Part shown: piece after piece, positions 13,701 to 26,000 of the stretch
Layout of the letters: the number at the start of each line of letters is the position of its first letter
Numbering within the stretch: position 1 is the first letter of the stretch
Assembly: GCA_023846275.1 (NCBI GenBank)
Contig: JAIUJO010000084.1
Location: 1,411,487-1,475,486, forward strand
Direction: 5' to 3'
Source of the DNA: Vanilla planifolia
Taxonomy: Eukaryota > Streptophyta > Magnoliopsida > Asparagales > Orchidaceae
DNA length: 64,000 nucleotides
Translations under genes and position numbers: made by a program
The notes under the pieces: model-generated
The model's input: only the letters and a program-made list of their open reading frames with translations
Database searches by the model: none
What the model was told of the DNA's origin: nothing

Positions 13701-15350
13701 ACCTTTAGAAATAAACCTTAAATATTTGTTGTCTTTAATCAATTTTGAGTATTTCATGTGTTTAACATGTTAATATTAATAATTATTATATGTTACATTA
13801 TTAATATTTAATTTCCATTTAATTATTTGTCACCCTTCTTTCACTTTATCTAAAAAACTCCAACTTTTGTCTCACTTTCATCTCTCTATCGTTATTACTT
13901 TCATATCATCTCCACCACTTTTATCACCTTTCTTTGCCCTCACCCTCTCTTTGTTCTATCACTAATCATTTTCTAATATCTCTTCCTCAATCATGTGTTA
14001 TTTATTCTCCTTATCACCTCCAAAATCTGCCTCTTCTCATTTCTTCTCTCTTTATTTAATCATCAATCTCATAACATTCTTTTACTATTTTCATCTTTAT
14101 CTTTCACATCTACTAATCACTCCTATCTTATTGTATACTTATCTCCATCAATATTATATATTTTTAAGCAACATTAATTATGATTAGTTAAAAAATTTCT
14201 CATGTCACACACTTTAATATATTATTTTAATGATACATATATCTATTAATATTTATAATTAATGAATAATTTAATATTTTTATTTATAATATCAATAATG
14301 TTATGAAAATAATTCTTATGTAAGAATATTTACTATAAAGGAATAATAAATAAATAATTTCTTAATGATTTAGCATAATAAAAGTACTAATATTGGAAAG
14401 TACTATGACATGTATGATACAATTGAAGTTATTTATTAAAGTATATATTCATCCAAATTTAAAAAATTACTTCAATAGTTAACTTCATCGACATTGCTTA
14501 TCCATTTAATATAGTAAAATAACTTCTATAATATAATTTAATTATGAAAATATAACTTATATCAATAATAACAAAGTAGAAATAACTAATAATTATAATA
14601 ATTAAAACATATTATATAAAAATGTTAAATATAATAATAATATAATATATATGAGAGACTATTAAAAATTATATTATGAATTCTAAATATTAATTATACT
14701 TTTTAAAATATGTCATATGAATATATCATATTAAAAATTTCTATGATTTATAACTTAATCAACTTCTTAAGTTTTTAACCGTTAATAAATTAATTTTAAT
14801 TAATGGCCAAGACACAATTAACTTTTGCAATGTACTAAAACACTATAAAACTTTAATTTTTTTTTATTTTAATAATACTTAATATTATTATGAATATCTA
14901 TAAAAGCTAGAAGTTAAATTATTATTATATAACTTTTACTTAATTATTTTACTCTTCCTTCTCTATATCTTAGTAGCTCTAATGTTCTCTCACGTTCTTC
15001 TCTCTTATATCATCATTCTTTTATTTGTCACTTATTCTCTCTCATTTTATCTTTCTCTTGCCCTCTTTCTCCTCTTTCTTCTCTATATTCCAATTTCCCT
15101 ATCAAATTTACATTATTATTTATTTTATCTTTTTTTCTTCTTTTCTTTCTTTTCATTCAAATATCTCTCACATCTCTTTTTATTATTATTTTCCTTTTTA
15201 TCACTCTCTTATCTATCCATCATTATTCTTTTCTAGTGGACTTATCCCCCAAACAATTCTTTATTTATTTTTTATTATAAATTATAAAATATTTATGTTT
15301 TTTTGAAATACATGTTAATGTGAACAATATGAGATATTTCTTAATTAAGT
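13700..15350. other. AT-rich DNA with two pyrimidine-rich blocks
   Basis: Plus-strand pyrimidine-rich stretches at about 13840-14165 and 14945-15240 are separated by very AT-rich DNA. The blocks consist of degenerate TCTC/TTTC words and give Ser/Leu/Phe-rich open frames on the plus strand that are compositional artefacts. They resemble the reverse complement of the purine-rich blocks in the 5S spacers to the right, so this part may be an inverted piece of the same repeat. Confidence 0.6.
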
Positions 15351-15354
15351 GTAC

Positions 15355-16276
15355 TGCATGAGAGAGAGTGAGTCATTAATAGATAAGTGAGTGATAAAGA
15401 AGAAAATAATAACATAGGGAGACAAAATAAAGATTCAAAGAGGAGAAAGAGAAAAGAAGAGAAGAGGGAAAGAGAAGATAAAGGTTATTGAGAGAACAAA
15501 AAACAACATAAAAGTTAAAGAAATGAGATAATTGAGATGAATAAAGGGAAGACACAGTGAGGGGAAGACAAGACATTCAGATGGGTAATGCAATAAAGGG
15601 AATGATAATAACATAAAGATGAAAGTGAGAAAGTATAAGAGCTATAGAGATAAAGATAAGAAAATGTGAAAAAGAATTAAATAATAGTTATATGTTAACA
15701 AAATAACTTATAGTACTAATTCATTTTGATAAACACTATAACATTCAATATTATTTAAATAAAAAATAAAACTTTTGTAGTTATTTTTGTACATAGATAA
15801 TATTTAGAGCATATTTTCAATATTTATTTAATATTATTTTATGAATTTATGTTATCTTAAATTTTAATTTACAAATAAATAATGTCACTTATTTTAATAT
15901 CTTATTACTTTGTGACAAAATGTAGATAATAAATATAAAATTATTTTCATATTAATAATTTAATTGCAAGTAGTTTATGCTATAATACTTGATTATTTTA
16001 GGAATTTTTATAGAAATCATGTCTATAATATTGACAATATATGTTATTTGTGGCCTATAATAGCTAATCATAGTAATCTCACACGTAATTTAAAATATAT
16101 TTAAGTAAACATTTTACTATATCATATTAAGAATTATATTATACAAGTAATATTAAAAAAAAAACAAAAATAAAAAAAATAAAAAAAAATCATATATAAC
16201 ATTGTTATTTATTAATAAATATTAACATATTGTTAAAACTAATACACATTCACTAGATAAATGAATGCTATTAATT
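15355..16276 (-). repeat. Decayed 5S spacer with GA-rich block
   Basis: A plus-strand purine-rich block (about 15357-15680) is followed by AT-rich DNA. The last 90 bp before 16277 share a pattern with the flanks of the other 5S relics: a TTTATTAATAA word, then a TTAACATA-like word, then a TTAAAAC-like word, then CATTCA. This is the presumed downstream spacer of the 5S relic at 16277 when read on the minus strand. Confidence 0.55.
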
Positions 16277-16397
16277 GATGCGCAATACGAGGACTTCTCA
16301 AGAGGTCACCCAAACAAATACCACACTAACTTAAGTATGGTTAACTTTTGAGTTCTAAAGATATCAATTGGTTTAACGATTGTCTAACACACACATG
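16277..16397 (-). pseudogene. 5S rRNA pseudogene, copy 1
   Basis: The plus strand reads as the reverse complement of plant 5S rRNA over its whole length of about 120 bp. It has TACGAGGACTTCTCAAGAGG (consensus CACGAGGACTTCCCAGGAGG), then GTCACCC, then GGTTAACTTTTGAGTTCT (consensus GCTTAACTTCGGAGTTCT). 5S rRNA is a Pol III transcript of the large ribosomal subunit. Here the internal promoter region and the stems carry many C/T and G/A changes plus small indels, so the gene is dead. It is the first of four copies on the same strand with related flanks. Sure of the homology; ends within a few bases. Confidence 0.88.
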
Positions 16398-17751
16398 TAT
16401 AAGAGCCAAAAAATTATACATATAACAAGTTTCATTAAGATAATGAACAATTATAGAATTTTTTTATTATTTATCATATCTTCACAAATTTAAAAATAAT
16501 TTTACTTTTGTTATGAATTTAATAATACATTTCGATGTTAATAATTTATTTATATTCAATGAGCAAGAGATTATCTATATTGTACTTTTATTTATTTCAA
16601 TTATTTATATGTATATCAAAATAAAACTAAAGAAAACATTTTAAAAATTATTATAATGTTAAAACTAACATTAATATTTTCCAAAATTAATATAAATAAA
16701 ATGTAATTATGTATACAAACTGTAATATAGATATATCATAATGTAGTAAATGCATATGATTTTTGCAATCTTGTTACTAAATATGTAATATCAAATTTAA
16801 TGCAATGTACTAAGTATTATATTAAAGTGGGCAATAATAGGTATTTGTTAATTTATTTTAATTTATTGAACTAAGAACATGATAGTGGATATGAAGACAG
16901 CAATTTTGGAATGAGATAGAGTCATTGAGAGATAAGAGAGTTAAAGATAAAAATAGTAATACATAGAGAACAGTGGGATGGTGGAAAGAATAGAAAATAT
17001 TTGTATTTTAAACTACATATGTTATATGTTTTAAACAACAAATAACATTGAATAATAATCATATTTATTATATAGTAATATTTTATAAAAAATAATTTTT
17101 AACATTAATTATAAAATAAGATATAAAAATAAATTATTGTACATTAATTATTATAAAACTTGGTTGTTATATCTATATATGATCTCAAATAAGATTGAAA
17201 TTTATTTTAAAAATTTAAAAAAAGTTATGATAATTAATAAAATGATTTACTAGCTAATAAAAAAAATCATGTAATTAATTTTCATAAAGTTTAGATTAAT
17301 CACAAATTATATGTTTATCAGAATTATTATAATATAATAAATGTTGCAACAATGCATTTCCAATAATTCTAATATATTAACATAAATGTTTATCCCAAAA
17401 ATAACAAAGCAACTCAAAACATAATGCACTAAAATGCATTATATATGACATAACATAATTAATATTTGAAGATGTAGCGACAAAATGTGGTCAACGAGAT
17501 AGGGATAAGAAACTAAAGTGAGGGACAGAAAAAGGGAAGGGAGATGAAGTGATCAAGGGAAGAGTGAGATAGAAAGGCAAATGATGAATATAAAGAAGAA
17601 GATAATAAAGTTAATAAGTAAATGCTAATAAATAATAACTACACTCTAAATTATAAAATAACATATATAATTATGTTGTTTATTAATAGGAATTAACATA
17701 TAATTAAAACCAACTTTGGTGCATTGCAAAAACAAATGCTATGAAAACAAT
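16398..17751 (-). repeat. 5S spacer 1-2, AT-rich with GA blocks
   Basis: About 1.35 kb between 5S relics 1 and 2. It is AT-rich, with purine-rich stretches near 16890-16990 and 17490-17600. The same order of elements occurs in the other spacers: AT-rich, GA block, AT-rich, GA block, then the TTTATTAATA flank (17680-17750). No gene is seen. Confidence 0.6.
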
Positions 17752-17869
17752 ATGTGTAACAAGATGTCCTCTCAAAATGTCACCCATCAAAACACTACCC
17801 TCACCCAAGCATTGTTAACTTTTGAGTTGTAACGAGATGTAGTACTAATGTGACTACTATCCTAAAGAT
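17752..17869 (-). pseudogene. 5S rRNA pseudogene, copy 2
   Basis: This is the best preserved central part of the four copies. The plus strand contains GTCACCCATC, CACTACCCTCACCCAAGC (consensus TACTACTCTCGCCCAAGC) and TTAACTTTTGAGTTGT, followed by TAGTACTAATGTGACTA for the start of the gene (consensus GTGCATTAGTGCTGGTA). The 5' end is worn away. CpG sites of the consensus are mostly TG or CA. The copy is non-functional; homology is clear over about 118 bp. Confidence 0.88.
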
Positions 17870-20247
17870 AACGAATCAAGTTAGAAATTTTCAAGTTTTT
17901 CATGTGTTTGTATTTTCAAAAAATTTTTTAATATTATTTCGTATATTATAATATATTCCAATGCTAATAAATTATTTGTGCTGAATTAATGAGAAATTAC
18001 ATATAGTATTCTTTCTTTTAAGGTAGACATTCAAGTATAAATTTTTTTCATATAAATTAAAGTTTTCAAGAAATTGAATTATTTATTAATAAATAATAAA
18101 ATCTGAAATAAATAAAATTATTATTACTATTATTATTATTTATATCATTTACTTATACTACAATTATTACAAATTATTATAATTTTAAATTTAATCTTAT
18201 ATACTTTAAATCAATATAAAAAAATTATCACTACTTACATGATGAATATATCGTTATCTATGGGCATATTAATGTTGAAATAGTAATATATGTTGTACAT
18301 ATCATTTTTACTTTTACATTATTAAATAAATAATTTAAATGGCAATGCAATGCATGAAATATTATAATAAAGTATATAACATAAGAGATTTCTTAATTAT
18401 ATATTAATTAATGGAGCTAGAGAAATAGATACTAGAGAGAAAAGAAAAGTATAGTGCAAGAGAAGGAGTTAGAAATAAAAGGTAAGAGAGATAGTAAAGA
18501 AAGTAATGAGAGAAAGAATATAATGAAATTGGAATATTTGTATTTTAATCTACGTATATTATTTCTTCAAATATATTTCAATTCAAGGTAATTATATTTA
18601 TGATATTGGGTTTTATATGAAAATGAAATGCACTTTCTTATATTTTTTTGAAAAAAGATGACAAAAGCATACCTATTGTGCATTAATTAACATAAATAAC
18701 ATTGACCAAAGTTATATATGTGTAGAAATATAATCAAAATTTATATTATAAATTTATAATATTATGATAATTAGAAAATATATTTACTAAAAAGTAAAAA
18801 GTAATATTTTAAATTTTATTTATAGTTCGAAAGCATAGAAAGTTATATTCATAATAATAAAACTATAATATAACATATTTTATAAACATGTGTTTTTAAT
18901 AATTTCAATAAATTAAGTAAATGTTATTATAGTGATAACAAAGTGATAGATGTAGTGTTCTAGTAAAATGTATTATATGAAAATATTTAATTAATATTTT
19001 AAGAAAGTGTGATAGAAAGTGAGAGAAGAAAGAAGAAAAAAATAATGTAATGACAGATATTAAGAAGAGAGAGGTAAGAAAGGGAATAAGAAAAATTAGA
19101 AGAGAAGAGAGTGAGGAGAATGGACGATGTTCAAAAAAATAATTGTGAGAGAAAATAAAGATAAATTTTTTAAAATATGTAGAAAGAAAAAGAGAAAGGG
19201 GGTGAGGGAGAACAAAGGGAGGCTTATAGTGGCACAACGAGTAGAGAAAGTGAAATAAATAGATTAAAAAGAAAGTGAGAGATAGTGAGAGGTGGAGCAA
19301 CAACTATATTATAAAGATAAAGACTATAATAGTGAGGAGAGATTAAGAGAAATAAAGAGATAAGAAAAGATATAAAGGAAAAAATAAAGAGAGACAAGGA
19401 GCTTGAGGGAAAGAGAGAGAGGAGAGAGAACATAGATGACATAAAGAGTAAATAAGAATGTGAAAGAGAGAAATGAGAGAAGAAAGAGGGATAGTACAAA
19501 GAGATGGTAATGGGAAGCTGAGGAGATAATATTGGTATGATAAATAAGAGAATGATAATTCAATGGAGAAAGAAGTGAGATTGAGTGAAAGCTAAAGAGA
19601 TACAATAATGAAGTAAAAGAAATAATTAAATAAACATTATATCTTAATAATAAAACTAAAAGTATTTATTAATATTAATATGCCAATAGAATTTAATACT
19701 AAGCATTATACAAGAAAAAAAATATTGGAATAATTGTTTGATATTACTAATCCTTAGAGTTTTTGTTGCTATTAGTTCGATATCATTCTATTAGCATGTA
19801 TAATCTTAAAAGTTCATTAAATAATTACAATCACTTATTCTAATATATTATCCATGAATCCATAACATATATAATAAATGCAAATAATATTTCACATTAA
19901 TAATAAAATTTTAGATTATTTATCTTATACATTATATTATTACATTAAAAACGTTCATATGCATAATAAATTGACTATTCTAAGTATATATTAGTTCAAC
20001 ATTAATATATGTAATATAAGTTCTATTATGGATAATTAAAGTATATAAAAATATTTCTTATTATATCATATTGAGGACTATTTAATACTACTTTAATGTG
20101 ATAATTATTTAATTCTAATGAAAGTAATAATTAATAATTAAAAAAATAAATTATAAAATAACTTAAATAATAATATTATTTATTAATAAGAATTAATATA
20201 CTATTAAAACCAAGTCACATTCATTAAAAAAATACAATGAAAAAAGA
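17870..20247 (-). repeat. 5S spacer 2-3, expanded GA block
   Basis: About 2.4 kb, the longest 5S spacer here. A short purine block (about 18415-18530) follows a word like TTAATTAATGGAGCTAGAGA. A much longer one (about 18995-19620) is the main cause of the extra length. The minus-strand open frames across 18905-19605 are runs of Ser/Leu/Phe/His made by TCTC-rich codons in two frames at once, and I do not regard them as genes. The segment before 20248 carries the TTTATTAATAAGAATTAATA flank. Confidence 0.6.
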
Positions 20248-20368
20248 AGTGCAACATGATGACTTCTCAACATGCCAACCAATCCAAATACTACTCTCGC
20301 ACAATCATGGTTAACATTTGAATTATATTGTAATCCACTACTTTAATGCTTAGGTGGTCACGCACACA
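20248..20368 (-). pseudogene. 5S rRNA pseudogene, copy 3
   Basis: The plus strand reads AGTGCAACATGATGACTTCT (consensus GGTGCAACACGAGGACTTCC), then CCAATCCAAATACTACTCTC, then a decayed TTAACTTCGGAGTT region, ending TGGTCACGCACAC near the gene start. About 121 bp is alignable end to end. Several consensus CpGs have become CA or TG. Same orientation and flanks as the other relics; non-functional. Confidence 0.88.
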
Positions 20369-21628
20369 TACAAGATCTAGGAAAACAAACTTTTATGACT
20401 ATTTCTTTGAAGATAATGTACTATCTAATAAATCTTATTAATTATCATGTGTATATACATTGAAAAATAATTTAATTTTTAATATAGATGTCATAATATA
20501 TTTTGATGTCCAAACTTTATTTACATTATAATAACAAAAACTTATCTATATTATAGTTATAATTAAAATGAACATGTAAGAAAAGAATTATTTTCTGTAA
20601 ATTTTGTTTCTTATAAATAAAAAATAAATTGTGTATAAGTTAGATAATTATTTCTCATATTATTTTTTTAATAAAATTATCATTTATATTAAGATGAAAG
20701 CTAGTGTAAATGGTACAAATTATTATAATATTAAAATTAAAAGCATATATTTCTTTATAAAGGTAAATTAATAAATTTATCATTAATTATGTCATAAACA
20801 GTGCAACATTAGAGACTTCCTAATTAATATTAATTGATAGAGCTAAAAAGTAGATAGTTGAGATGGAAGTTAATTGAATAATGATAGAGCCATAGAGAGA
20901 TGCAACAGATATAGATGAAAGTAGTGATATTGACAAAAGTGAGATATGATAAAAAAGGAAATAATATTGATGTCTTCCAAATTGTGTTACATAAAAAAAA
21001 CTATACATTTAATGAGTTACTTTGCATAATTATTATAAAGCTCATTAATTATACTTATATTAGAGTTCAATATAATTAATATGTTATATATATATATTAA
21101 AAATTAGAGAGATTTTGACAATAAATAAATATATTTGATTTTTTAAAAATAATATAATTCATTTTAGTTATAATTTAGATGCATAATGGACAATGTGTAT
21201 TAATATTATCTTATCATAATGTATACTATAAACAAACATTTAAAATAATACTAATATATTAACATAATAGTTTTATTACAATAATAATAAAGTAAGACAT
21301 CAAATATTTGACTAAAATGCATTATATATGAAATATCTTAAGTAATATTTAAATGCAAAGTGAAACAAAGTGATAAATGAGAAAGTGAAAAGAACATAAT
21401 GTGATGTTACAATTTAAGGAATAGAGAGATACGAAGATATAAGTGAGAGAGAGTTAGAGAAAGGAATTTGGGATATAAAGAAAGTTATATTAACATTATT
21501 AGGTTAATATTTGTAAATAATAGTTATAATTTAAATTATAAAAATAATTTATGATTTTTTTATTAATAAATATATACATTTTATTATAACTGACACTCAT
21601 TCATTTCAAAAATAAATACTATGGAAAA
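20369..21628 (-). repeat. 5S spacer 3-4, AT-rich with GA blocks
   Basis: About 1.26 kb. Purine-rich parts near 20830-20960, after TTAATATTAATTGATAGAGC, and near 21360-21475. The rest is AT-rich. The left and right flanks match those of the other 5S relics. No gene is seen. Confidence 0.6.
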
Positions 21629-21750
21629 ATATTTAAAATAGGAAGACTTCTCAAGAGCACACCCATTCAAATGCTATGCTTGCCAAAGAATGATTATAGT
21701 TTGAGTTTAGATGAGATCAATGCTTTAATGCTTTGCTAGAAATAGCCATA
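21629..21750 (-). pseudogene. 5S rRNA pseudogene, copy 4
   Basis: The most decayed copy. The plus strand has AGGAAGACTTCTCAAGAGCA followed by CACCCATTCAAATGCTATGC, then TTTGAGTTTAGATGAGATCA and ATGCTTTAATGCTTTGCTAG. These align in order with the reverse complement of plant 5S rRNA. The last turn of the gene start is poorly conserved. Same strand and similar flanks as copies 1-3, so this is the fourth member of a decayed tandem 5S array. Confidence 0.8.
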
Positions 21751-22550
21751 TACAAATATGCTAAAAATTTGTTAAATTAACATGTTTATATGTTTTAAAA
21801 AAAAGTTTGTCTGTTGCAAATATAATAACATATTCCAATGTTAATATGCTTATTTTATTGAATTAATGAGTAGCTTTTTCGTTATAATTTTCTTTAAAGC
21901 AGTGATTCGTACATAAACTTTTTTCTAACAAATTTTAGTTATTTAAAATTATATTATGTATTAATTATAAATAATGAAATACAAAGCAAAAGATTTTTTT
22001 ATAATTATTATTTAAATTATTTGCCTTAATTACACCATTATGTACATTAAAGTAAAAAAAAAGCATACATAATAGAAATTACTATAATTAACATATAATG
22101 TTTTTTTGGATAATTTAAAACTGATATACAATAATATATCTTATACTTATCATTTTTTCCATTTATGTTTTTAAATAGATAATATGAATATTAATGAAAT
22201 ACATGACATATTTTATTAAAGTGCTTAACAAACTAAATTCTTAATTAATATTAATTGACGGAGCTAGAGAAAGATGGTCTAAAATGGGAGATTTCTTCTA
22301 CAAAAGAGATGTAGGGAGACATGGAGGGATGAAAGAGAGGTAAAAAATAGTGATAGAGAGCAAAGAGAGAGAAGATTAAATGTGAAGGGAACATTTGCAT
22401 TTTAAATTATGTGTATTTTTTGAAAGTATATAATAGTTATAAATAATTATAAGTATATTATTTTATATAAAAAATAAATTGAATATTACATATTAATTAT
22501 AGAATGAGTAAATTATTATACATTAATTACTATATATGTTCTATCTCTAT
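21751..22550 (-). repeat. Decayed 5S spacer, right end of 5S-type array
   Basis: AT-rich DNA with one purine-rich block (about 22255-22390) introduced by TTAATATTAATTGACGGAGC, a word shared with 18400 and 20822. The repeat order stops here: no further 5S relic follows and the next block is pyrimidine-rich on the plus strand. Confidence 0.55.
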
Positions 22551-23060
22551 CATTATATTTACCAGATTAACCCTTTGATCTACTTGTAATTGTCTAATTC
22601 TTTGTCTTTGCCTTTCCCTTGATGACTCTTCACTGTCTCTCACCTCCTTATCTCTTTCTTTATCAAATCAACTTCCTTCCCTCTCATTCATTCTCTCTCT
22701 ATCTTTTTTATAAATTTTTCCTTATCTCTTTATCCATCTTCTTTTGACTCTCTTCATTGGTGTATTTTGTATCAATATAATACATTTTCTCACTCACTTC
22801 AAAACCCTATTGTCAAACTCTCTTCCATTTGTGTCACCATATGTCTCCCTTACACTCTTTCTCTTTCAACATATTCTACATAATTTAGCACTATTGCTTT
22901 TCAAACTTATTTTAATCTCCTCCATCACTTCTCTCTAGATTTTACCCATTCCCCTATCTATCTTTCTTTTATAAGTATCTCTCATTACTTTATTTTCTTC
23001 CATATTTTAACTCTATCACTTTTTATTGCTCACTCATAAAATATAAATTAAAATATTTGA
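22551..23060. other. Pyrimidine-rich block
   Basis: About 500 bp dominated by C and T on the plus strand (TCTC, CTTCC and CTTT words). Purine-rich strand polarity is reversed relative to the blocks on both sides. It could be an inverted fragment of the neighbouring GA-rich DNA. No coding signal beyond low-complexity open frames. Confidence 0.55.
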
Positions 23061-23079
23061 TATGTAATACGTTTTTAGT

Positions 23080-26000
23080 ATACATATGCTCATTTTATCA
23101 AGATAAGGATCGCAAACAAACTAAAAAAAACATTTTTCCATTCTTTTTTATTAACCTTTTAAATTAATATTAAAACAAAATTAAGAAATAATGAATAAGA
23201 ATTTATATTGAATACATGCATAAAAAGAAAGGAAATATTTTTTTTTCTTTCTATTATCTTATTCTTAGGAATTTCTAATTAAGATTAGGGTTTCAAAATT
23301 AGTCTAATTAATTACTAAATTATAATATAGAAATTAGTATATTTTGTAGAAAAATATTTCCTGAATTATTGATAATAATTTTCTTTTTTATCATTTTTTA
23401 CATATAATTGTAAGGAATAATATATTTAAGAAAGAGAAACTATCAAGAAGAATAAATAATAAAATAATGATATATAATGAAAAAGAAATCATTGAACTAA
23501 AAAGGACTAAAAGAAGAGCATAATAATATAAAAAATCATATTAAAAGAAGAAAATAAGATAAAGAATAAATGTAAATAAAGAATATTGAAGAATAGATAC
23601 AGTATTAAAAGAACTAGATGAAATAGATTCAGGCGAGTAAGAAGAAAAACAACACAAATAATACAATCAGAATAAATATCAAATATATTAAAATAATAAT
23701 AATAAAAAGAATATTAACAATATTTTTTACTATGAATGATTTATATTATTTGCTTATTATTTTTATAATATTAATAAATTAACATTATAAAACTTATTAA
23801 TAATATAAAAAAATACAAATATGTATTTTAAAAATTATTATAATTCATTATTTTTTATAATAATTTTGAATTATAGATGGTGTTTTTTATAAATATTTAA
23901 ATTAATAAAAGCATTATTAAAAAGAAATATAACTTATAATTATTCTTTTTCTTAATTATAAGAGAATTGGATATATTTTAATTATTATTAGATGTTTACC
24001 TAGTTTTCATAAAATAATAATTAATAAATTTTAATCTTTACCTTTTTAACTTCGATTTATTAGCCATATTTTTCTTCTTTTTATACATATTATGTTTCTT
24101 ATTCTATTCCCCAATTGTCATTTGAAATAAGATATTGAAGATAGAATTACAAATAATGACTAAAAAGAATAGACAGAGACATAGGATAGAAAGGGAGGGA
24201 GAGAAAGAGAGGGAGAGAAAGGGAGGGAGAGAGAGAGAACAAGGAGAAATTAGGAGACATAAGAAACAATAATGGAATCTATAAGGATAAATAAAATAGA
24301 GGATAATGAGAGAGACTAGAAAAATAACATTAAGAAAAAAGGAGCGAGAAAGAGAGTGCATGCTAAAGTGAGAGAAGGAACGAGCGAGTGACAAAGATAA
24401 GAGCTGTTGATGTAAAGGAAAGGGAGTGGAAAAGAGAGAAAAATAAATAAAATAGTGAAGAAAGAGAAAGAGTCTAAGTAAGGTAGAGAGAGAAAGAGAT
24501 AAACCATAAGAGAGATAAACGGAAAAGAGAGGGATGGAGTATCAATTAATAAAATAAGATAGTTGATGAATAAGGAGGAGAGAAGAGAGGAGGTGAGAAA
24601 TGAGATAGAATAAATTAAGAAGATTGCTAGACAAAGATGTACAAGGAAGAAGGGAGCTTCAGAGAGAGCAAAATGATGGAGAGTAGTAACGAGAGCATTA
24701 GAAATAGAAAATAAAGAGACAAAACGAAGGAGAGATAAGATAAAAAAAATTTGATATAAAATTAGTAGAAATTAAGTGAGATATATAAAGAAGAGAAAGA
24801 AAGAAAGGTGGGAAAAAATAGGAAAGATTTAGTAGAGTGCGATAGAGAAAAGATAGGAAAGAGAGTTTATGAAAGAAAAATTTAATGGAGAACAAAATAG
24901 AATAAGCTTTATGGAGTTTGAAGAGTGTAGGTTAGAGATGAAAGATAGAAAAGAATAAGAAAGAGCATGATAAGATAAAGTGGAACTAGAAATAGAGATA
25001 AAGAGAGATATAGAGTGGTGAGAGCCAAATGAAATTGAGAATATAAGAAAGAGGTTAAGTAATATAGAACTACAAAGATAGTTAGGAATAGACCGCCATT
25101 GAGAAAAGTGTTATAAGTTATATAGTAATAGAGAAATAAAGAGACATTGAAGGTATTAGAAAGAAAGGCAAAGCGATAAATATGAGTAGAAAAAGGGAAT
25201 TGGACAAAAATAAAGAATAGAGAGAAGATAAGAAGATGGACAAGCAACTCAAAAAATGAAATGGGAAAGTTAGTGTCAAAAGAGTCAGTTGGATGGTGGA
25301 AAAAAGAGACAGAAGAAACATAGAGAGATTGTGTGATGAAAAGAGAGAAATAAATAAAGGAAGACATACAAAGAGATAAAAAGAATTGGAAAAATAAGGA
25401 TGTATGGGGAGAGTGCTATTAAAGAGAAGATAAAAGTTGTAATGGAAAAGGTAGAGGGAAGAGTGAAAGTGAGAAAAATGAAAAGGTAGATAACAATGAT
25501 AATAAAAGGAATAAAGAGATGAGAGGGCGAGAGAAGAGAGTGGTAAAGTGCTTCGTCAAATTATTAGGGCGATAAAAGAATGATCGATGGAGATGATAAT
25601 GAGGAACGGAGAGCTAGAGATTGTAAGAATGAGATAGATACAATTATAGGGTAAAGAAAAGAGAGGGTAAACATTGTGATACAAAATGTGATATAGCGAT
25701 ACCATATGGATAGAAGCATAAATAGACGATAAGCAAAGGTCGGAGACAAATAAAGTGATATAAAGTTTTAGAGACTATGAGAGAGTAAAAGAGTGAAAAA
25801 AAAGTGTTAAAAAATAGACAGAAGAGATAAATAAGAAAGAGAATGAATGACAAAGATATAAGAAGATAGAAGATAAAGTGAAGGTAGAGAAGTGACAAAA
25901 GAAAAAGGAGAGAAAGATATGATGAGAGACATAAATATACAAAGGGATAGATATAAACTGTATGAAAGAAGTGGAGGAGACGTGAGATAGAAAGAAAATA

